A DNA stretch of 64,000 nt from Pirellulaceae bacterium (GCA_028280445.1 JANQLU010000013.1:32689-96688); one strand, 5' to 3'; positions 26,979-37,635 are shown, numbered from the stretch's first letter. A program made the numbers and translations. The notes: generated from the letters alone by a model not told the origin.

Positions 26979-27854
26979 TCAATTGAGCATTTTGGTTTCG
27001 ACCATCAGTCGCCAGATGACGACAGCAAAACCCAGCGGAATCACATAATACGCGAACAAATAAAGTTTCCCTTTTTCAAGCCAGCGTACCAACAATGCTA
27101 AAGACAAAAATCCGACGCCAAACGCAACGACAAACCCGATGGCCAGCAACCAGATCGGAGTCGACGCTCCTTTGTCAACAATATCTAACACTTCCAGTAT
27201 CGAAGCACCGATGATCGCTGGAATGGCCAATAGAAACGAAAACGTGGCAGCACTTTGGCGCCGCAAACCGACGAGACACCCGGCAACAATGGTCGAACCG
27301 CTTCGTGAAATGCCGGGCAAAATCGCAACGGCCTGAAACAAACCAATGATCAACGCCTGCTTCCAAGTCATTTCGCTGTAATCGATTGGCTCTTTTTTTC
27401 CACCATTTTCTGCATCGGTTTTTTTGGCGTTTTGTGTATTCTCGACTTCGGCCTCGGTCAATTTTGCCAACACCAATAACAAAAAACCGGTGACCACAAA
27501 CATAAACCCGGCTAGCATCGCATCGTTAGTCAAACTGGAGAAGTTCTTTTTGATGACGATTCCAACAATCGCCGTTGGAACCGTTCCCAACGCCAACAAC
27601 GGAATGAGTTGCCAGTGGGTTGTCACGAGAGCCAGGATTTCTCGTCGATAAAAAACCAAAATCGACAACAACGTGCCGGCATGTAAAACAATACTTAATT
27701 CCGTAATGTCAAAATTTGCGCCAAACAGATGAGCGCCAACCACCAAGTGACCAGACGAACTAATCGGTAAAAACTCGGCAATTCCTTGCAGGATCGCCAG
27801 TATCAAAGTTGCGATCGGGCCAAATGATTCAGCCTCGGCGAGAAAGATATGCAT
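26979..27854 (-). CDS. uppP: Undecaprenyl-diphosphatase UppP (BacA family)
   Basis: About 291 residues from the ATG at 27854; a GTG at 27905 would add 17 residues. UppP recycles undecaprenyl pyrophosphate to the monophosphate lipid carrier for cell-wall and surface-polymer synthesis. Family motifs: GIAEFLPISSSGHLVV in the first loop and PGISRSGSTI in the second, with the catalytic Glu, Ser and Arg of both conserved. Eight or so hydrophobic segments fit the family. A charged cytoplasmic insert in the middle (EAEVENTQNAKKTDAENGGK) is longer than usual. No ribosome site distinguishes the starts. Confidence 0.93.
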   Translation of the reverse strand: MHIFLAEAESFGPIATLILAILQGIAEFLPISSSGHLVVGAHLFGANFDITELSIVLHAGTLLSILVFYRREILALVTTHWQLIPLLALGTVPTAIVGIVIKKNFSSLTNDAMLAGFMFVVTGFLLLVLAKLTEAEVENTQNAKKTDAENGGKKEPIDYSEMTWKQALIIGLFQAVAILPGISRSGSTIVAGCLVGLRRQSAATFSFLLAIPAIIGASILEVLDIVDKGASTPIWLLAIGFVVAFGVGFLSLALLVRWLEKGKLYLFAYYVIPLGFAVVIWRLMVETKMLN

Positions 27855-28059
27855 AAAATTGAACGTGCCTGTCGTCAGCGGGTCAAGAGGAACGAGAGTA
27901 TACACACTCTGTCGCCATTACCGAAGTTTGATTACTGCATCGGAGACAATCAATACTGGTACAAATTTATGTAAAATCTGTTAAGTTCGTTGAAAGGCGC
28001 AGCAATTCGCTTCGGCGAAGGTTGCCGGGCAAGGTGCCACAAGTGTTCGCAATATGGTT

Positions 28060-28140
28060 CGCAACCCGAAGCGTGAACGAGGGACCAGAATGTCTGAGAT
28101 TCCAGGCTATCTTGGTCCCTCGCTCACGCTTCGGGTTGCG
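28060..28140. repeat. Family D inverted repeat, copy 2
   Basis: Arms CGCAACCCGAAGCGTGAACG + AGGGACCA and the near-perfect complement, with a loop of about 25 bases. It lies between divergent uppP and leuC. The rest of the gap shows no leader peptide or T-box that I can recognise. Confidence 0.9.
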
Positions 28141-28250
28141 ATTTTTGACTGCCACACTTATGGCAAGCTGCCGCACCACATGGCGCTGTATTTCTGGTTA
28201 AATGATAAAAAATGATTGCAAACGAAACAGCTCGATCATCGCCAAAAACG

Positions 28251-29648
28251 ATGTTCGAAAAAATCTGGGAACAACACATTGTTCATCGTGAATCGGACAC
28301 ACAGGCGCTGCTTTACATCGATTTACATCTGGTTCACGAGGTCACCAGCCCGCAAGCTTTCGAGGGGCTGCGACTGGCGGGCCGAAAAGTCCGCCGCCCC
28401 GAATTGACGGTCGCGACACCCGATCACAATGTACCGACGACCGATCGCAGTTTGCCGATTGTCGATCCTGTTTCTCGAAAACAAGTCGATACGCTGCGCG
28501 AAAATTGTCGAGAATTCGGAGTCAAACTTTATGATCTCGACAGCATCAACCAGGGCATCGTTCACGTCATCGGTCCGGAGCTAGGCTTGACCCAACCAGG
28601 CATGACGATTGTTTGTGGGGATTCGCATACTGCAACACATGGAGCCTTTGGCGCATTGGCATTTGGCATTGGTACCAGCGAGGTTGAGCATGTGCTCGCA
28701 ACGCAAACCTTGCCACAGACCAAACCGAAAACTTTTGAGTTGCGTGTCGATGGCCAAACAGGGCAGGGCATCACCTCCAAAGACATCATCTTGTACTTGA
28801 TCGGTCAGATTACCGCAGCAGGCGGAACCGGTTATGTCTTGGAATACACCGGCGAAGCAATCCGCAATTTGACGATGGAACAACGGATGACCGTCTGCAA
28901 TATGTCGATCGAAGCAGGCGCCCGTGCCGGCATGATCGCACCGGATGAAACGACGTTTGAATATATCCGTGGCAAACAGTTTGCACCGACAAATATGGAC
29001 GAGATGGTGTCGCGCTGGAAACAGCTGCCGTCTGACGAAGGTGCATCCTATGATCGCGTAGAAAAATTCGATGCCTCCGATATCGCACCTCAAATCACTT
29101 GGGGAACGAACCCCGGACAAGTTGCACCGGTCAACCAACCGATTCCGAATCCCTCAGATTTCGACGACGAAGTCACCCGCCAATCCGCCGAGGCAGCGCT
29201 GAAGTATATGGATTTGCAAGCGGGCCAAAGATTTTCTGATATCAATATCGATCGCGTGTTCGTCGGTTCGTGTACTAATAGCCGCATCGAAGATTTGCGC
29301 GAGGCTGCTTCGGTTGTCAAAGGCTATCATGTCAACGACGAAGTCGAAGCGATGGTGGTGCCGGGCAGTGGATTAGTAAAACAACAGGCCGAAAACGAAG
29401 GTCTCGACAAAATATTTACCGAGGCCGGATTCGAGTGGCGCGAAGCAGGTTGCAGCATGTGTCTCGGCATGAACCCCGATATTTTAGCACCAGGACAACG
29501 ATGCGCTTCGACCAGCAATCGCAATTTCGAAGGCCGCCAAGGGCGTGGGGGACGAACACACTTGGTTTCGCCAGCCATGGCAGCGGCGGCCGCGGTTCAA
29601 GGTCATTTTGTCGATATTCGAGAGTGGGACTACAAAAACGGTCTTTGA
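28251..29648 (+). CDS. leuC: 3-isopropylmalate dehydratase large subunit LeuC
   Basis: 465 residues from the ATG at 28251 ([11 protein letters not shown] is the usual family start); the frame is open to 28212. LeuC with LeuD isomerises 2- to 3-isopropylmalate in leucine synthesis with a 4Fe-4S cluster. Visible motifs: [68 protein letters not shown] and [11 protein letters not shown]; the last two carry cluster Cys ligands. leuD begins five bases after the stop. No leuA or leuB is present in the window. Confidence 0.96.
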   Translation: MFEKIWEQHIVHRESDTQALLYIDLHLVHEVTSPQAFEGLRLAGRKVRRPELTVATPDHNVPTTDRSLPIVDPVSRKQVDTLRENCREFGVKLYDLDSINQGIVHVIGPELGLTQPGMTIVCGDSHTATHGAFGALAFGIGTSEVEHVLATQTLPQTKPKTFELRVDGQTGQGITSKDIILYLIGQITAAGGTGYVLEYTGEAIRNLTMEQRMTVCNMSIEAGARAGMIAPDETTFEYIRGKQFAPTNMDEMVSRWKQLPSDEGASYDRVEKFDASDIAPQITWGTNPGQVAPVNQPIPNPSDFDDEVTRQSAEAALKYMDLQAGQRFSDINIDRVFVGSCTNSRIEDLREAASVVKGYHVNDEVEAMVVPGSGLVKQQAENEGLDKIFTEAGFEWREAGCSMCLGMNPDILAPGQRCASTSNRNFEGRQGRGGRTHLVSPAMAAAAAVQGHFVDIREWDYKNGL

Positions 29649-29653
29649 AAAAC

Positions 29654-30256
29654 ATGAAATCATTTATGAACCACACCGGTTTGGTGGCAACACTCGATCG
29701 GTCAAACGTCGATACCGACCAGATTATTCCAAAACAGTTTTTAAAGCGGATCGAGCGAACGGGATTCGGCCAATACCTGTTCTTCGATTGGCGCTTTGAC
29801 GATCAAGGTAATCCTCGAAGTGACTTCGAACTCAACGAAGATCGGTTTGCGAGCGCTTCGATATTGCTCACGCGTTGGAATTTCGGCTGTGGCTCAAGTC
29901 GCGAGCACGCAGTCTGGGCGGTCGACGATTACGGCTTTCGCGCTGTGATTGCCGAGTCGTTTGCCGATATCTTTTTTAACAACTGTTTCAAAAACGGCGT
30001 CCTGCCGATCGCGTTGCCGAAAGAAACGATCGATCAATTGTTTGCCAAAGTTAACGCAAACGCTGGATATCAACTGACAATCGATCTGGATTCGCAGAAA
30101 ATCTCTGATCAAAATGGATTGGAAATCTCCTTTGATGTTGACCCCTACCGAAAACACCGATTGCTCAACGGCCTGGATGATATTGCAATGACGCTGGAAC
30201 ACGAATCTGCGATCGCAGAATTTGAGTCGACCCGGGGCTATCAACCGGTGAGCTAG
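29654..30256 (+). CDS. leuD: 3-isopropylmalate dehydratase small subunit LeuD
   Basis: 200 residues from the ATG at 29654; the frame is open much further upstream but there overlaps leuC. LeuD forms the swivel domain that completes the isopropylmalate isomerase active site. Motifs: [19 protein letters not shown] near the start, [15 protein letters not shown] and [17 protein letters not shown]. Length is normal. leuC stops five bases before, and an exported propeller gene starts seven bases after, so three genes may be transcribed together. Confidence 0.96.
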   Translation: MKSFMNHTGLVATLDRSNVDTDQIIPKQFLKRIERTGFGQYLFFDWRFDDQGNPRSDFELNEDRFASASILLTRWNFGCGSSREHAVWAVDDYGFRAVIAESFADIFFNNCFKNGVLPIALPKETIDQLFAKVNANAGYQLTIDLDSQKISDQNGLEISFDVDPYRKHRLLNGLDDIAMTLEHESAIAEFESTRGYQPVS

Positions 30257-30263
30257 GATTCCA

Positions 30264-31349
30264 ATGACACAAAAAATATTTGGTAGATCGATTGCCCGCG
30301 TCGTTTGGTGTGGCCTCTGCTTGTCGATCGTCGTATTGTGCGCGGCGCCGGTCGAATCACAACAGGAAAACAAAAAAACGTCTCCACAAGTCAAAATCGA
30401 GCCCATTGTCGACAATCTGGATCTGCCGTTTTCTGTCGTTGTCCACCCGAAAAACAACGAATTGTTCGTCGCTGAAAGTGGTGCCGGAAAAATCATTCGA
30501 ATTGTCAACAACATCCCGCAGGATGACATTATCGATTTCGCAACGGGAGAGGTTGTTCGCAAATCTTCGTCAGGCGACAAAAAATTTAAAATTGGACCCG
30601 TGTCGCTTAGTTTTGTTTCAGACAAAATACTGGTGGTCGGAACAGCGGGCAATCAGGATTTTGGAAAAGACAAACTTCAAATTTTCAAAATCATGCCCAC
30701 TCCTGAAAAATATCAAGATGCTTCCAAAGCCGTTTCCTCCGAGTCGATTCCGGCCCGGCGCAAGGAACCTGCCGAAGGCCAATTTTTCAGTTTGGCGATG
30801 TCGGGCGATTACGTTTACGCCATTAGCCGCGGCAACGAAGAAATTGGCTGGCTGTGTCGAGGGTCAATCAAAAACGATAAATTCTCGACCGTCCGACGCT
30901 ACACGGAAATCAACGAAGTCTCAAAATCGACGACTCCGTCTGCCATCACCTTTAGCCCGCGCGGCGAAATCGTTGTAGCGAGTTCCGGAAAACCGAATGA
31001 CGATGCTGACTGTATCATCAGTTTTTTCAAAGTGAAAGCGAGCGAAGCTGAACATCTGCAAAATTTTACAGTTAGTAGTCTTCGCGATATCGTCAGTCTC
31101 CAGTATTCACCTTCTGGAGACCTCTACGCCCTCGACATGAGTTGGTCCGATCCGGCAAAAGGCGGCCTCTACAAAATTGTGGCCGGTACCGGCTCTCAAT
31201 GCACGGCAAAAAAAATCGCCGATCTCAATGGCCCAACATCGATGGCATTTGCCAAAAACGGTGATTTGTACGTCACGGTGACTAACGGCCTCAAACCAAA
31301 AAAAGGCCAACTGTTAAAAATCACCGGCCTGCAAAAACCAAACCAGTAA
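30264..31349 (+). CDS. Exported beta-propeller (SMP-30/NHL-like) protein
   Basis: 361 residues. Signal peptide with a hydrophobic core at about 13-27 and cleavage near VESQ. The mature part has blade-type repeats: LPFSVVVHPKNNELFVAES, GPVSLSFVSDKILVVG, SLQYSPSGDLYALD and GPTSMAFAKNGDLYVTV. These are typical of NHL/SMP-30-like propellers, which may be lactonases, quinoproteins or binding scaffolds. No metal ligands of SMP-30 can be assigned confidently. AGGA lies six bases upstream of the ATG. It lies seven bases after leuD, but a role in leucine synthesis is unlikely for an exported protein. Confidence 0.78.
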   Translation: MTQKIFGRSIARVVWCGLCLSIVVLCAAPVESQQENKKTSPQVKIEPIVDNLDLPFSVVVHPKNNELFVAESGAGKIIRIVNNIPQDDIIDFATGEVVRKSSSGDKKFKIGPVSLSFVSDKILVVGTAGNQDFGKDKLQIFKIMPTPEKYQDASKAVSSESIPARRKEPAEGQFFSLAMSGDYVYAISRGNEEIGWLCRGSIKNDKFSTVRRYTEINEVSKSTTPSAITFSPRGEIVVASSGKPNDDADCIISFFKVKASEAEHLQNFTVSSLRDIVSLQYSPSGDLYALDMSWSDPAKGGLYKIVAGTGSQCTAKKIADLNGPTSMAFAKNGDLYVTVTNGLKPKKGQLLKITGLQKPNQ

Positions 31350-31580
31350 TTTCGATAGCAACATGGGAGAGCGAGGCTCCCGCCAAGCCGTATTGGGACA
31401 AGATCCCGCCACCCATCACCTCCAAAATGCTATCAATTCGCATCAATCTTTGAATCGATCTTGCAATTCAGAACATTTTCTCTAAAGTCTCCGCCGGTCA
31501 TGGTCGCGGCGCTCGCTCCGTACACTCGATCATGATCACTTTTCCGTTCGAATTGACACCTCCCTTGCAAGTGATTTGCC

Positions 31581-32303
31581 ATGATGAAGTCAAGAAAAAT
31601 CAGCCTTTCTCATAAAACGCCACTGTCCCGTCGTATTTTTTCGGCGCTGATTGTGGTGACGCTGACGCTCGCTGCAACGGGTTGTCAATGCTCCAAATGC
31701 CGCAGCAACAACTGGTTTAATCCACTGTCCGGATTTGGTTCCCAGCGAATTGCACCGCCGGCAACCTACAGTTACCAACCGCCCAACGGACAAAACAATC
31801 CGTATTACAACCCGAATTCGACGGCAACGTTGCCCAACGGCTTGCCCGCCAACACCAACCCCAATGCCAACCCAAACTGGCAACCGACCAACAAATCATC
31901 GGCAACGTCAACGGCGACTAACCCGTATGCCTATTCGCCGCCAGCAGGATATCCGACTAACATTGCGACATTGGCCAACAACACAACAAATGTTCGTTCG
32001 ACCGATTTCCGAACCACAACAGTCGACGAGCGAAATGACCCGACGCGAATGCCCGTCACGGATGCCACGGTACAACCGAGACGATTTCACCCCAGCCAAC
32101 TCGCTCAAAATCAACCAATCTACATTCAAGGCCAATATCAATATCAAGCACAACCGCGTTTGTATTCAGTCCCCAATGGAGTTCTCGCTAACGCGTCGAC
32201 AGCGGTGAATCCCAGTTATCAACCGAACTACGCCAACACTGGCTATTACTACAACAATGGCCAGGCCAACGGCTGGCAACCCACCGGTCAAATCAACCGT
32301 TAG
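31581..32303 (+). CDS. Asn/Pro/Gln-rich low-complexity lipoprotein
   Basis: 240 residues. Signal peptide with lipobox LAATGC (Cys35), followed by CQCSKC, three further closely spaced Cys. The rest is dominated by Asn, Pro, Tyr, Gln and Thr (for example NTNPNANPNWQP and NPYYNPNSTA) and should be disordered. Such lipoproteins are common in planctomycetes and may coat the cell surface, but no function is known. The start has a second Met directly after the first. The short SecA-like gene starts eight bases after the stop, so the two may be one operon. Confidence 0.78.
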   Translation: MMKSRKISLSHKTPLSRRIFSALIVVTLTLAATGCQCSKCRSNNWFNPLSGFGSQRIAPPATYSYQPPNGQNNPYYNPNSTATLPNGLPANTNPNANPNWQPTNKSSATSTATNPYAYSPPAGYPTNIATLANNTTNVRSTDFRTTTVDERNDPTRMPVTDATVQPRRFHPSQLAQNQPIYIQGQYQYQAQPRLYSVPNGVLANASTAVNPSYQPNYANTGYYYNNGQANGWQPTGQINR

Positions 32304-32311
32304 GCGGCATC

Positions 32312-34222
32312 ATGTTTCGGTTGCCCACTTTGCCTGTAACTCGTCGCAACACAAGATTGAGTTGGCGAGCGGTTGCCAAAAAAATCGTTCGTCAGCAATC
32401 TTCGCTACATGATCTATCCGATGAACAATTGCGAAAACAAAGTTTGTCGCTGAAGTATCGGGCACAATCGGGTGAATCGCTCGAGTCATTGTTAATTCCG
32501 GCATTTGCATTGGTTCGCGAAGCGGCTCGCCGAAGCGTCGGGATGGAACATTACGAAGTCCAAATTTTGGGTGGAATCGCAATTCATTATGGCTCGGTCG
32601 CAGTCATGCAAACTGGCGAAGGCAAGACTTTGACGGCAACGTTGCCGATGTATCTCGCAGCGTTGACAGGGCAGGGGGCACATCTGGCAACTGCCAACGA
32701 TTATCTGGCCGCTCGCGATGCCGAGCTGATGAAACCGATCTATCAAATGCTGGGCACGACTGTCGGTGTCGTCACCAGCGAAACACCGCAGTGTGATCGC
32801 GGTCAAGCGTATTTGAGCGACATTACGTATTCGACTGCCAAAGAAATCGGTTTTGATTTTCTGCGTGACCGACTGTTACTGCGCCATCAAGAACTCGAAC
32901 ACGGCGGAGGAAGTTTTTCACAACAAGCCGAACAACAGGTCCAGCGCGAATTGAATTTTATTCTCGTTGACGAAGCGGACAGCATTCTGATTGACGAAGC
33001 GCGAACGCCGCTGATCGTCAGCGCCGCCCCCGACGCGATTGCCGTTGCCCGAGCGGCACTCTACCGCTGGTCGGCAGAAATCGCTTCGGAATTTATCATC
33101 CACGAAGATTTTGAATTGGACACGGCCGCCAATCAAGTTGAATTAACAACTCGAGGCCGACAAAAAGTTCGAAAACTGGCGCATCCCGATTCGATCTCGG
33201 AAATGCCATTGCTCGATATTTACGAGTTCGTTGAACAAGCAATCCTGGTATCCCATCTGTACTTTATCGATCGGCACTACGTCATTCGAGACAACGAAGT
33301 TGTGATCGTCGACGAGTTTACCGGCCGGTTGGCCGAAGGTCGCAAATGGCGCGCAGGTTTGCATCAGGCAATCGAAGCACGCGAACAGTTGGAAGTTAGT
33401 TTTGAAACGGGCGAAGCCGCCCGGATCACAATCCAGGATCTGTTTTTGCGGTACGACCGAATCGCCGGCATGACAGGAACGATTGCCTCATCAGCTCGTG
33501 AGTTGCAAAAGATCTATCAAGTTCGCACGGTTCATGTTCCCACCAACCGACCGCCAAACCGCAAACAATGGCCGGACCTGGTATTTGGGACCGAAGCCGC
33601 CAAATGGCAAGCGGTTGTCGATGAAGTCATCCAGGTCCATCAGTCTGGTCGACCGGTTTTGATCGGCACCCGCTCGATCGACAAATCGGAAATCATTTCG
33701 CGACTGCTTCGCGAAAAAAATATTCAACACGATGTGCTCAATGCAAGCCAGGTGGCGCGTGAAGCGGAAATTGTGGCCGCAGCAGGTCAAGCCGGTAAAG
33801 TAACAGTCGCAACCAACATGGCAGGCCGTGGAACCGACATTCAACTGGACGCCGGAGCATTGAGTGCCGGTGGTTTACACGTGATCTGCACCGAGCTTCA
33901 CGAATCGGCGCGGATTGACCGCCAATTGATCGGCCGCAGTGGCCGACAGGGAGATCCCGGTACTTACCGACAATTCATGTCGCTGGAAGATGATATTTTG
34001 GAAACGGGTTTCGGCGAAGGATTTGCCGAACGCATTCGTCGGCATGCAGGGCAAAACCACCGACAACTTAAACGCTTTGCCGCATTACTACGTCGCGCTC
34101 AAGCACGCATTGAACGCAAACATTTCCACGGCCGCAAAACGCTGTTGTATTTCGAAAAAAAGCGACAAGAAGTTCAGCGCGAAATGGGACAAGATCCCTA
34201 TCTCGACACACCGTCGTCGTAA
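32312..34222 (+). CDS. Short SecA-like ATPase (accessory SecA paralogue)
   Basis: 636 residues against about 900 for canonical SecA. The motor is intact: MQTGEGKTLTATLP (Walker A at about 101-106), FILVDEADSILIDEARTPLI (DEAD box at 219-223), the crosslinking domain between, IAGMTGTIASSARELQKIY, TNMAGRGTDIQL and RQLIGRSGRQGDPGTYRQF in the second motor domain. The protein ends about 90 residues after this, with LLYFEKKRQEVQ, so most of the helical scaffold/wing domains and the C-terminal zinc motif are missing. It is not a full housekeeping SecA. A specialised export motor is likely, and the upstream lipoprotein is a candidate client. Family call firm, role inferred. Confidence 0.88.
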   Translation: MFRLPTLPVTRRNTRLSWRAVAKKIVRQQSSLHDLSDEQLRKQSLSLKYRAQSGESLESLLIPAFALVREAARRSVGMEHYEVQILGGIAIHYGSVAVMQTGEGKTLTATLPMYLAALTGQGAHLATANDYLAARDAELMKPIYQMLGTTVGVVTSETPQCDRGQAYLSDITYSTAKEIGFDFLRDRLLLRHQELEHGGGSFSQQAEQQVQRELNFILVDEADSILIDEARTPLIVSAAPDAIAVARAALYRWSAEIASEFIIHEDFELDTAANQVELTTRGRQKVRKLAHPDSISEMPLLDIYEFVEQAILVSHLYFIDRHYVIRDNEVVIVDEFTGRLAEGRKWRAGLHQAIEAREQLEVSFETGEAARITIQDLFLRYDRIAGMTGTIASSARELQKIYQVRTVHVPTNRPPNRKQWPDLVFGTEAAKWQAVVDEVIQVHQSGRPVLIGTRSIDKSEIISRLLREKNIQHDVLNASQVAREAEIVAAAGQAGKVTVATNMAGRGTDIQLDAGALSAGGLHVICTELHESARIDRQLIGRSGRQGDPGTYRQFMSLEDDILETGFGEGFAERIRRHAGQNHRQLKRFAALLRRAQARIERKHFHGRKTLLYFEKKRQEVQREMGQDPYLDTPSS

Positions 34223-34236
34223 TCCAATCAATGAAT

Positions 34237-34305
34237 GTGAGCGGCAAGGCGCTAGCCGCCGGTACGAAGCGCTAACAAACCGGCGGCTAGCCCCTTGCCG
34301 CTCAC
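34237..34305. repeat. Family C palindrome
   Basis: GTGAGCGGCAAGGCGCTAGC + CGCCGGT, loop ACGAAGCGCTAACAA, and complement with one change (CCCCTTGCC). It sits between convergent gene ends at 34222 and 34366, joined directly to a family B element. Confidence 0.92.
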
Positions 34306-34347
34306 AGGATATCTGCATACATCCTGTCTATCCTGTAAATCCTGTCC
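34306..34347. repeat. Family B inverted repeat, degenerate
   Basis: AGGATATCTGCATACATCCT followed by GTCTATCCTGTAAATCCTGT; related to 1877-1940 but missing much of the left arm. Confidence 0.65.
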
Positions 34348-34365
34348 AAACCCCACAACAACAAA

Positions 34366-37300
34366 CTAAGCAGAAGCGATTTGTTGTCGCGATTCAGAAG
34401 CAACTCGGATTTGTTGATCAACAACTTCATCTTCGCCGACTTTTTGTCCCACCAGTTTTTTCCATTTGTTGCACATCAACATGATATAAGCAGACGGTCC
34501 GAAGTAGAGTGCAATAATCGTTGCACCACTGACACCGCCCGCAATCGTGATGGCCAGAGGTGGCCAAAATCCTCCGCCACTCAAAATCAATGGTAAAAAC
34601 CCAACCATCGTCGTTAACGAAGTTGACAATATATGTCGCGTTGCGCGATTGACGACCACTCGAATCGCTTCACGATCTCCTGTTCGAGCCACTTCGTCTT
34701 CGCGAATCGCCGCTAATACAACGATGGTGTCGTTGATCGCGACACCAATCAAACCCATGGTTCCAACAATCGCCATGAATCCGAATGGAAAACCGTACAA
34801 CCAAAGAGCTCCCATTCCCAAACCCACTGACAGTGCAGCGACCACGCCGACAATGGTTGCCATGCGAAACGAACCAAATGACAGAACCAATGTCGCCACC
34901 ATCAGTACCATCAAAATACTGACCGACGACATTAAATTGCCGATCGCCTCATCGCGTTTGGCACTTTCGCCACCAAACAAAATTTTGTAACCCGGCGGCA
35001 GTTGGATATTCGCTTCGGCCAATCGTTTTTTAAACGGCACCAGGACTTCCGAAGGCAAAACTCCGGCGGGGATGAAAGCTTGGATTTCGCTCATTCGCCG
35101 GCCGCTCAAATGCGTAATCGTCGCCGTTTCAGGAACCATTTTTGGTTCTGCAATCGCATCCAGTGGAACTCCTGGATAATTGTCCTGTGGTTTTTGATTG
35201 GCGTTCATCCCAGCGGGCGGCAGAATACTCAGCGACATCAACTGGTCGAGTCGAGATCGCTCCTGTTTTGCAAGCCGAACTCGGATTTGCAATTCTTCGG
35301 TGACTTCGATAATGCTTCCGCCGAGGACTCCCTCAGTCGCGGCATTCAATTGTCCGCCAATCTGCCTCGAATCGAGACCCGTCAATTGGCTTTCTTCTTC
35401 ATCGACATCGATTTTGATCGTCGGCGAAGCTTCGTTGAGATCACAACGCGTATGTTCCACTCCGGGCGTATTGACCAAAACCTTGCGGACTTCGGCGCTC
35501 AAGCGACGTAGTTCATTCAAATCGGGTCCAAACAATCGAACCTCGACAGGTGCATCAAACGGAGGACCTTGTTCCAATTGTCGAACGATGGTACGAGCCG
35601 CAGGAAATTTCTTGTCGACAATTTTTTGCAAGTCGTGAATCAGTGTTGGCAGATTTTCTGCACTGTCCAACCCGATGACTGCCTGAGCATATTGAGCACT
35701 GTTCTCACGGCGGGGAATAACGTTGTAGTAAAACGTCGGTGCGCTTTCGCCCAAAAACCAATCGACTGACTGCACGCGTTGGTGTTTCATCAATTCCGAA
35801 CGAATCGCTGCGGTCACGTCCAACGTTTCATCAATCGAAGCGGATGCGGACAATTCGAGTTCGATTTGAATTTGATCACGATCTGCCGGAGGGAAAAACT
35901 GTTCGGGTAAATGTCGTGCCTGGATAAAACCGAACACCGGCAGAGCCGCACCGACCAACAATCCGATCCACGGACGAGCAAACACGATTTCCAATGATTT
36001 GTTGTAGACCTTTTTCAGTGGTCTGGATGAAATCCCGGACAACCACCACGCCGCTCGAGGTGCTTCGCCATTGTCGTTTTGATTTTCATTATTTCTACCG
36101 GCGAGCAAACGCGTCGGCTGGTTGTTTTTGAATGGGCTAAAAATGGCGGTCAACGCGGGAATGATCGTCATGGCCAACACGAATGAGCTGATGATGGCCA
36201 TGATCACACTGATCGCAATCGACCCGACAAACTCACCGGCTGGGCCGGGCATCAATGCGATAGGGCCAAACGCCAAACAGGTGGTCAAAGTCGATCCCAA
36301 CAGCGGGACAAACAAATGGCTGACACAGCTGCGAATCGCTTCGCCAGGTGATTTCCCAATGCGCATTTTGTAGGTCACTTCATCGACCATCACGATCGCA
36401 TTATCGATCAGCAACCCGAGTGCAATGATCAATCCGGTCACCGACATTTGATGGATTGGAATGTCCATCATTTTCATCCCGGTCAGGACCATACAGGCGG
36501 CCAAAGGCAGCGCCGAAACAACGATCAAAGCATTGCGCCAGCCCATCATCAAAAAAATAACGGCGGTGATTGCGATGCCACCGAGCAACAAATTGTTAAT
36601 CAACTGGCTCAGCCGACCGGAAACATATCGGTTTTGTTCGTAGACCGATTTCAGGACCAGGCCATCGGGCAATTGAGCACGAATATCTTTAATTCGTTGA
36701 TCGACGTCGCGCGCCCAAACGTCGATTCGTGACGTGTCGCGATTGAAAATCCCAAGTGCAATGGCAGGTTTTCCATCGACAATTGCCAAACTGCTCGGCG
36801 GATCTCCAATATGTTTTTTGATCGTTGCAATGTCAGCGAGTTGGACAACCTGGGCATCTTGTCCCGTTTGAATCGGGGACTTGGCGATTTCGTCGAGTGT
36901 GTCTTGCTGAGTTCCCATTTCCAGCAACAAATTGGTTTGACTGGAACGAATTAACCCCGCCGCATCTTGTCCAAATCGAACTTCGATTTGTTGGGCAACT
37001 TGATTCGGCGTCAGGCCCAACGAGATGACTTTGTCGTAGTCCAGTTCGACGATCACTTCTTCGGCTGGGTCGCCAAACAGTTTTACTTTTTCGGTTCCCG
37101 CAACCAGTTTTAAGCTCTCTTTGATCTCCTCGGCGTGACGCCGCAACAATGCATAATTGACTGGTCCAGGACGTTCCCATTTGATCGCAATGATCATGGC
37201 GAACGCTTTAAAGTCCAATTCGATAAACTCTGGTTCGGTCGCGCCCGGTGGCAACCGATCGGGCGATGCAACAGCGGCTCCGGGATTCGGTGCGACATTG

Positions 37301-37635
37301 CTGACCTTGTCACGAATGCGCGACCAAACTTCTTCGGCTTCATAAACATCATCGCGCAACTCGACCGAAATCAGCGAAGCGCCTTGGCGACTGACGCTGC
37401 GAACCTCTTTGATCTCTTCGATTTCGTAGATTTCATCTTCGATTAACTCGGTCACTAACGACTCGACGGTCTCCGCATCTTTGCCAGGATACAATGTCGA
37501 GATATTGGCGGCTCGTGGCGTGAGCATCGGGTCTTCCATCCGCGGCATCACCAGAAACGATGAAAGTCCACCGACGATGATCAAACTCAGGCCGAGTACA
37601 AGCAACCTTCGATTTCGATAAAACAGATCGGACAT
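34366..37635 (-). CDS. RND-family efflux transporter (AcrB/HAE1-like)
   Basis: 1089 residues. A proton-driven inner-membrane pump that exports drugs, lipids or other compounds. Twelve transmembrane segments are arranged as in RND pumps: one at the N-terminus, a large periplasmic loop, a cluster after residue 350 (GGIAITAVIFLMMGWRNALI, VTGLIIALGLLIDNAIVMVD with the acidic proton-relay residues), and the same pattern repeated in the second half (AIVGTMGLIGVAINDTIVVL). It follows the adaptor gene by about 35 bases in the tetR-adaptor-pump operon. No TolC-type outer-membrane factor is in the window. Substrate unknown. Confidence 0.93.
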   Translation of the reverse strand: MSDLFYRNRRLLVLGLSLIIVGGLSSFLVMPRMEDPMLTPRAANISTLYPGKDAETVESLVTELIEDEIYEIEEIKEVRSVSRQGASLISVELRDDVYEAEEVWSRIRDKVSNVAPNPGAAVASPDRLPPGATEPEFIELDFKAFAMIIAIKWERPGPVNYALLRRHAEEIKESLKLVAGTEKVKLFGDPAEEVIVELDYDKVISLGLTPNQVAQQIEVRFGQDAAGLIRSSQTNLLLEMGTQQDTLDEIAKSPIQTGQDAQVVQLADIATIKKHIGDPPSSLAIVDGKPAIALGIFNRDTSRIDVWARDVDQRIKDIRAQLPDGLVLKSVYEQNRYVSGRLSQLINNLLLGGIAITAVIFLMMGWRNALIVVSALPLAACMVLTGMKMMDIPIHQMSVTGLIIALGLLIDNAIVMVDEVTYKMRIGKSPGEAIRSCVSHLFVPLLGSTLTTCLAFGPIALMPGPAGEFVGSIAISVIMAIISSFVLAMTIIPALTAIFSPFKNNQPTRLLAGRNNENQNDNGEAPRAAWWLSGISSRPLKKVYNKSLEIVFARPWIGLLVGAALPVFGFIQARHLPEQFFPPADRDQIQIELELSASASIDETLDVTAAIRSELMKHQRVQSVDWFLGESAPTFYYNVIPRRENSAQYAQAVIGLDSAENLPTLIHDLQKIVDKKFPAARTIVRQLEQGPPFDAPVEVRLFGPDLNELRRLSAEVRKVLVNTPGVEHTRCDLNEASPTIKIDVDEEESQLTGLDSRQIGGQLNAATEGVLGGSIIEVTEELQIRVRLAKQERSRLDQLMSLSILPPAGMNANQKPQDNYPGVPLDAIAEPKMVPETATITHLSGRRMSEIQAFIPAGVLPSEVLVPFKKRLAEANIQLPPGYKILFGGESAKRDEAIGNLMSSVSILMVLMVATLVLSFGSFRMATIVGVVAALSVGLGMGALWLYGFPFGFMAIVGTMGLIGVAINDTIVVLAAIREDEVARTGDREAIRVVVNRATRHILSTSLTTMVGFLPLILSGGGFWPPLAITIAGGVSGATIIALYFGPSAYIMLMCNKWKKLVGQKVGEDEVVDQQIRVASESRQQIASA

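Noticed and set aside
27906..28250. T-box or leader peptide before leuC
   Set aside because: No Leu-rich short frame or T-box motif was found; only a family D palindrome lies there.
31550..31570. Sigma-54-like TGACACC-N4-TTGCA before the Asn/Pro-rich lipoprotein
   Set aside because: Two mismatches to consensus, and it lies so close to the ATG that no leader would remain.
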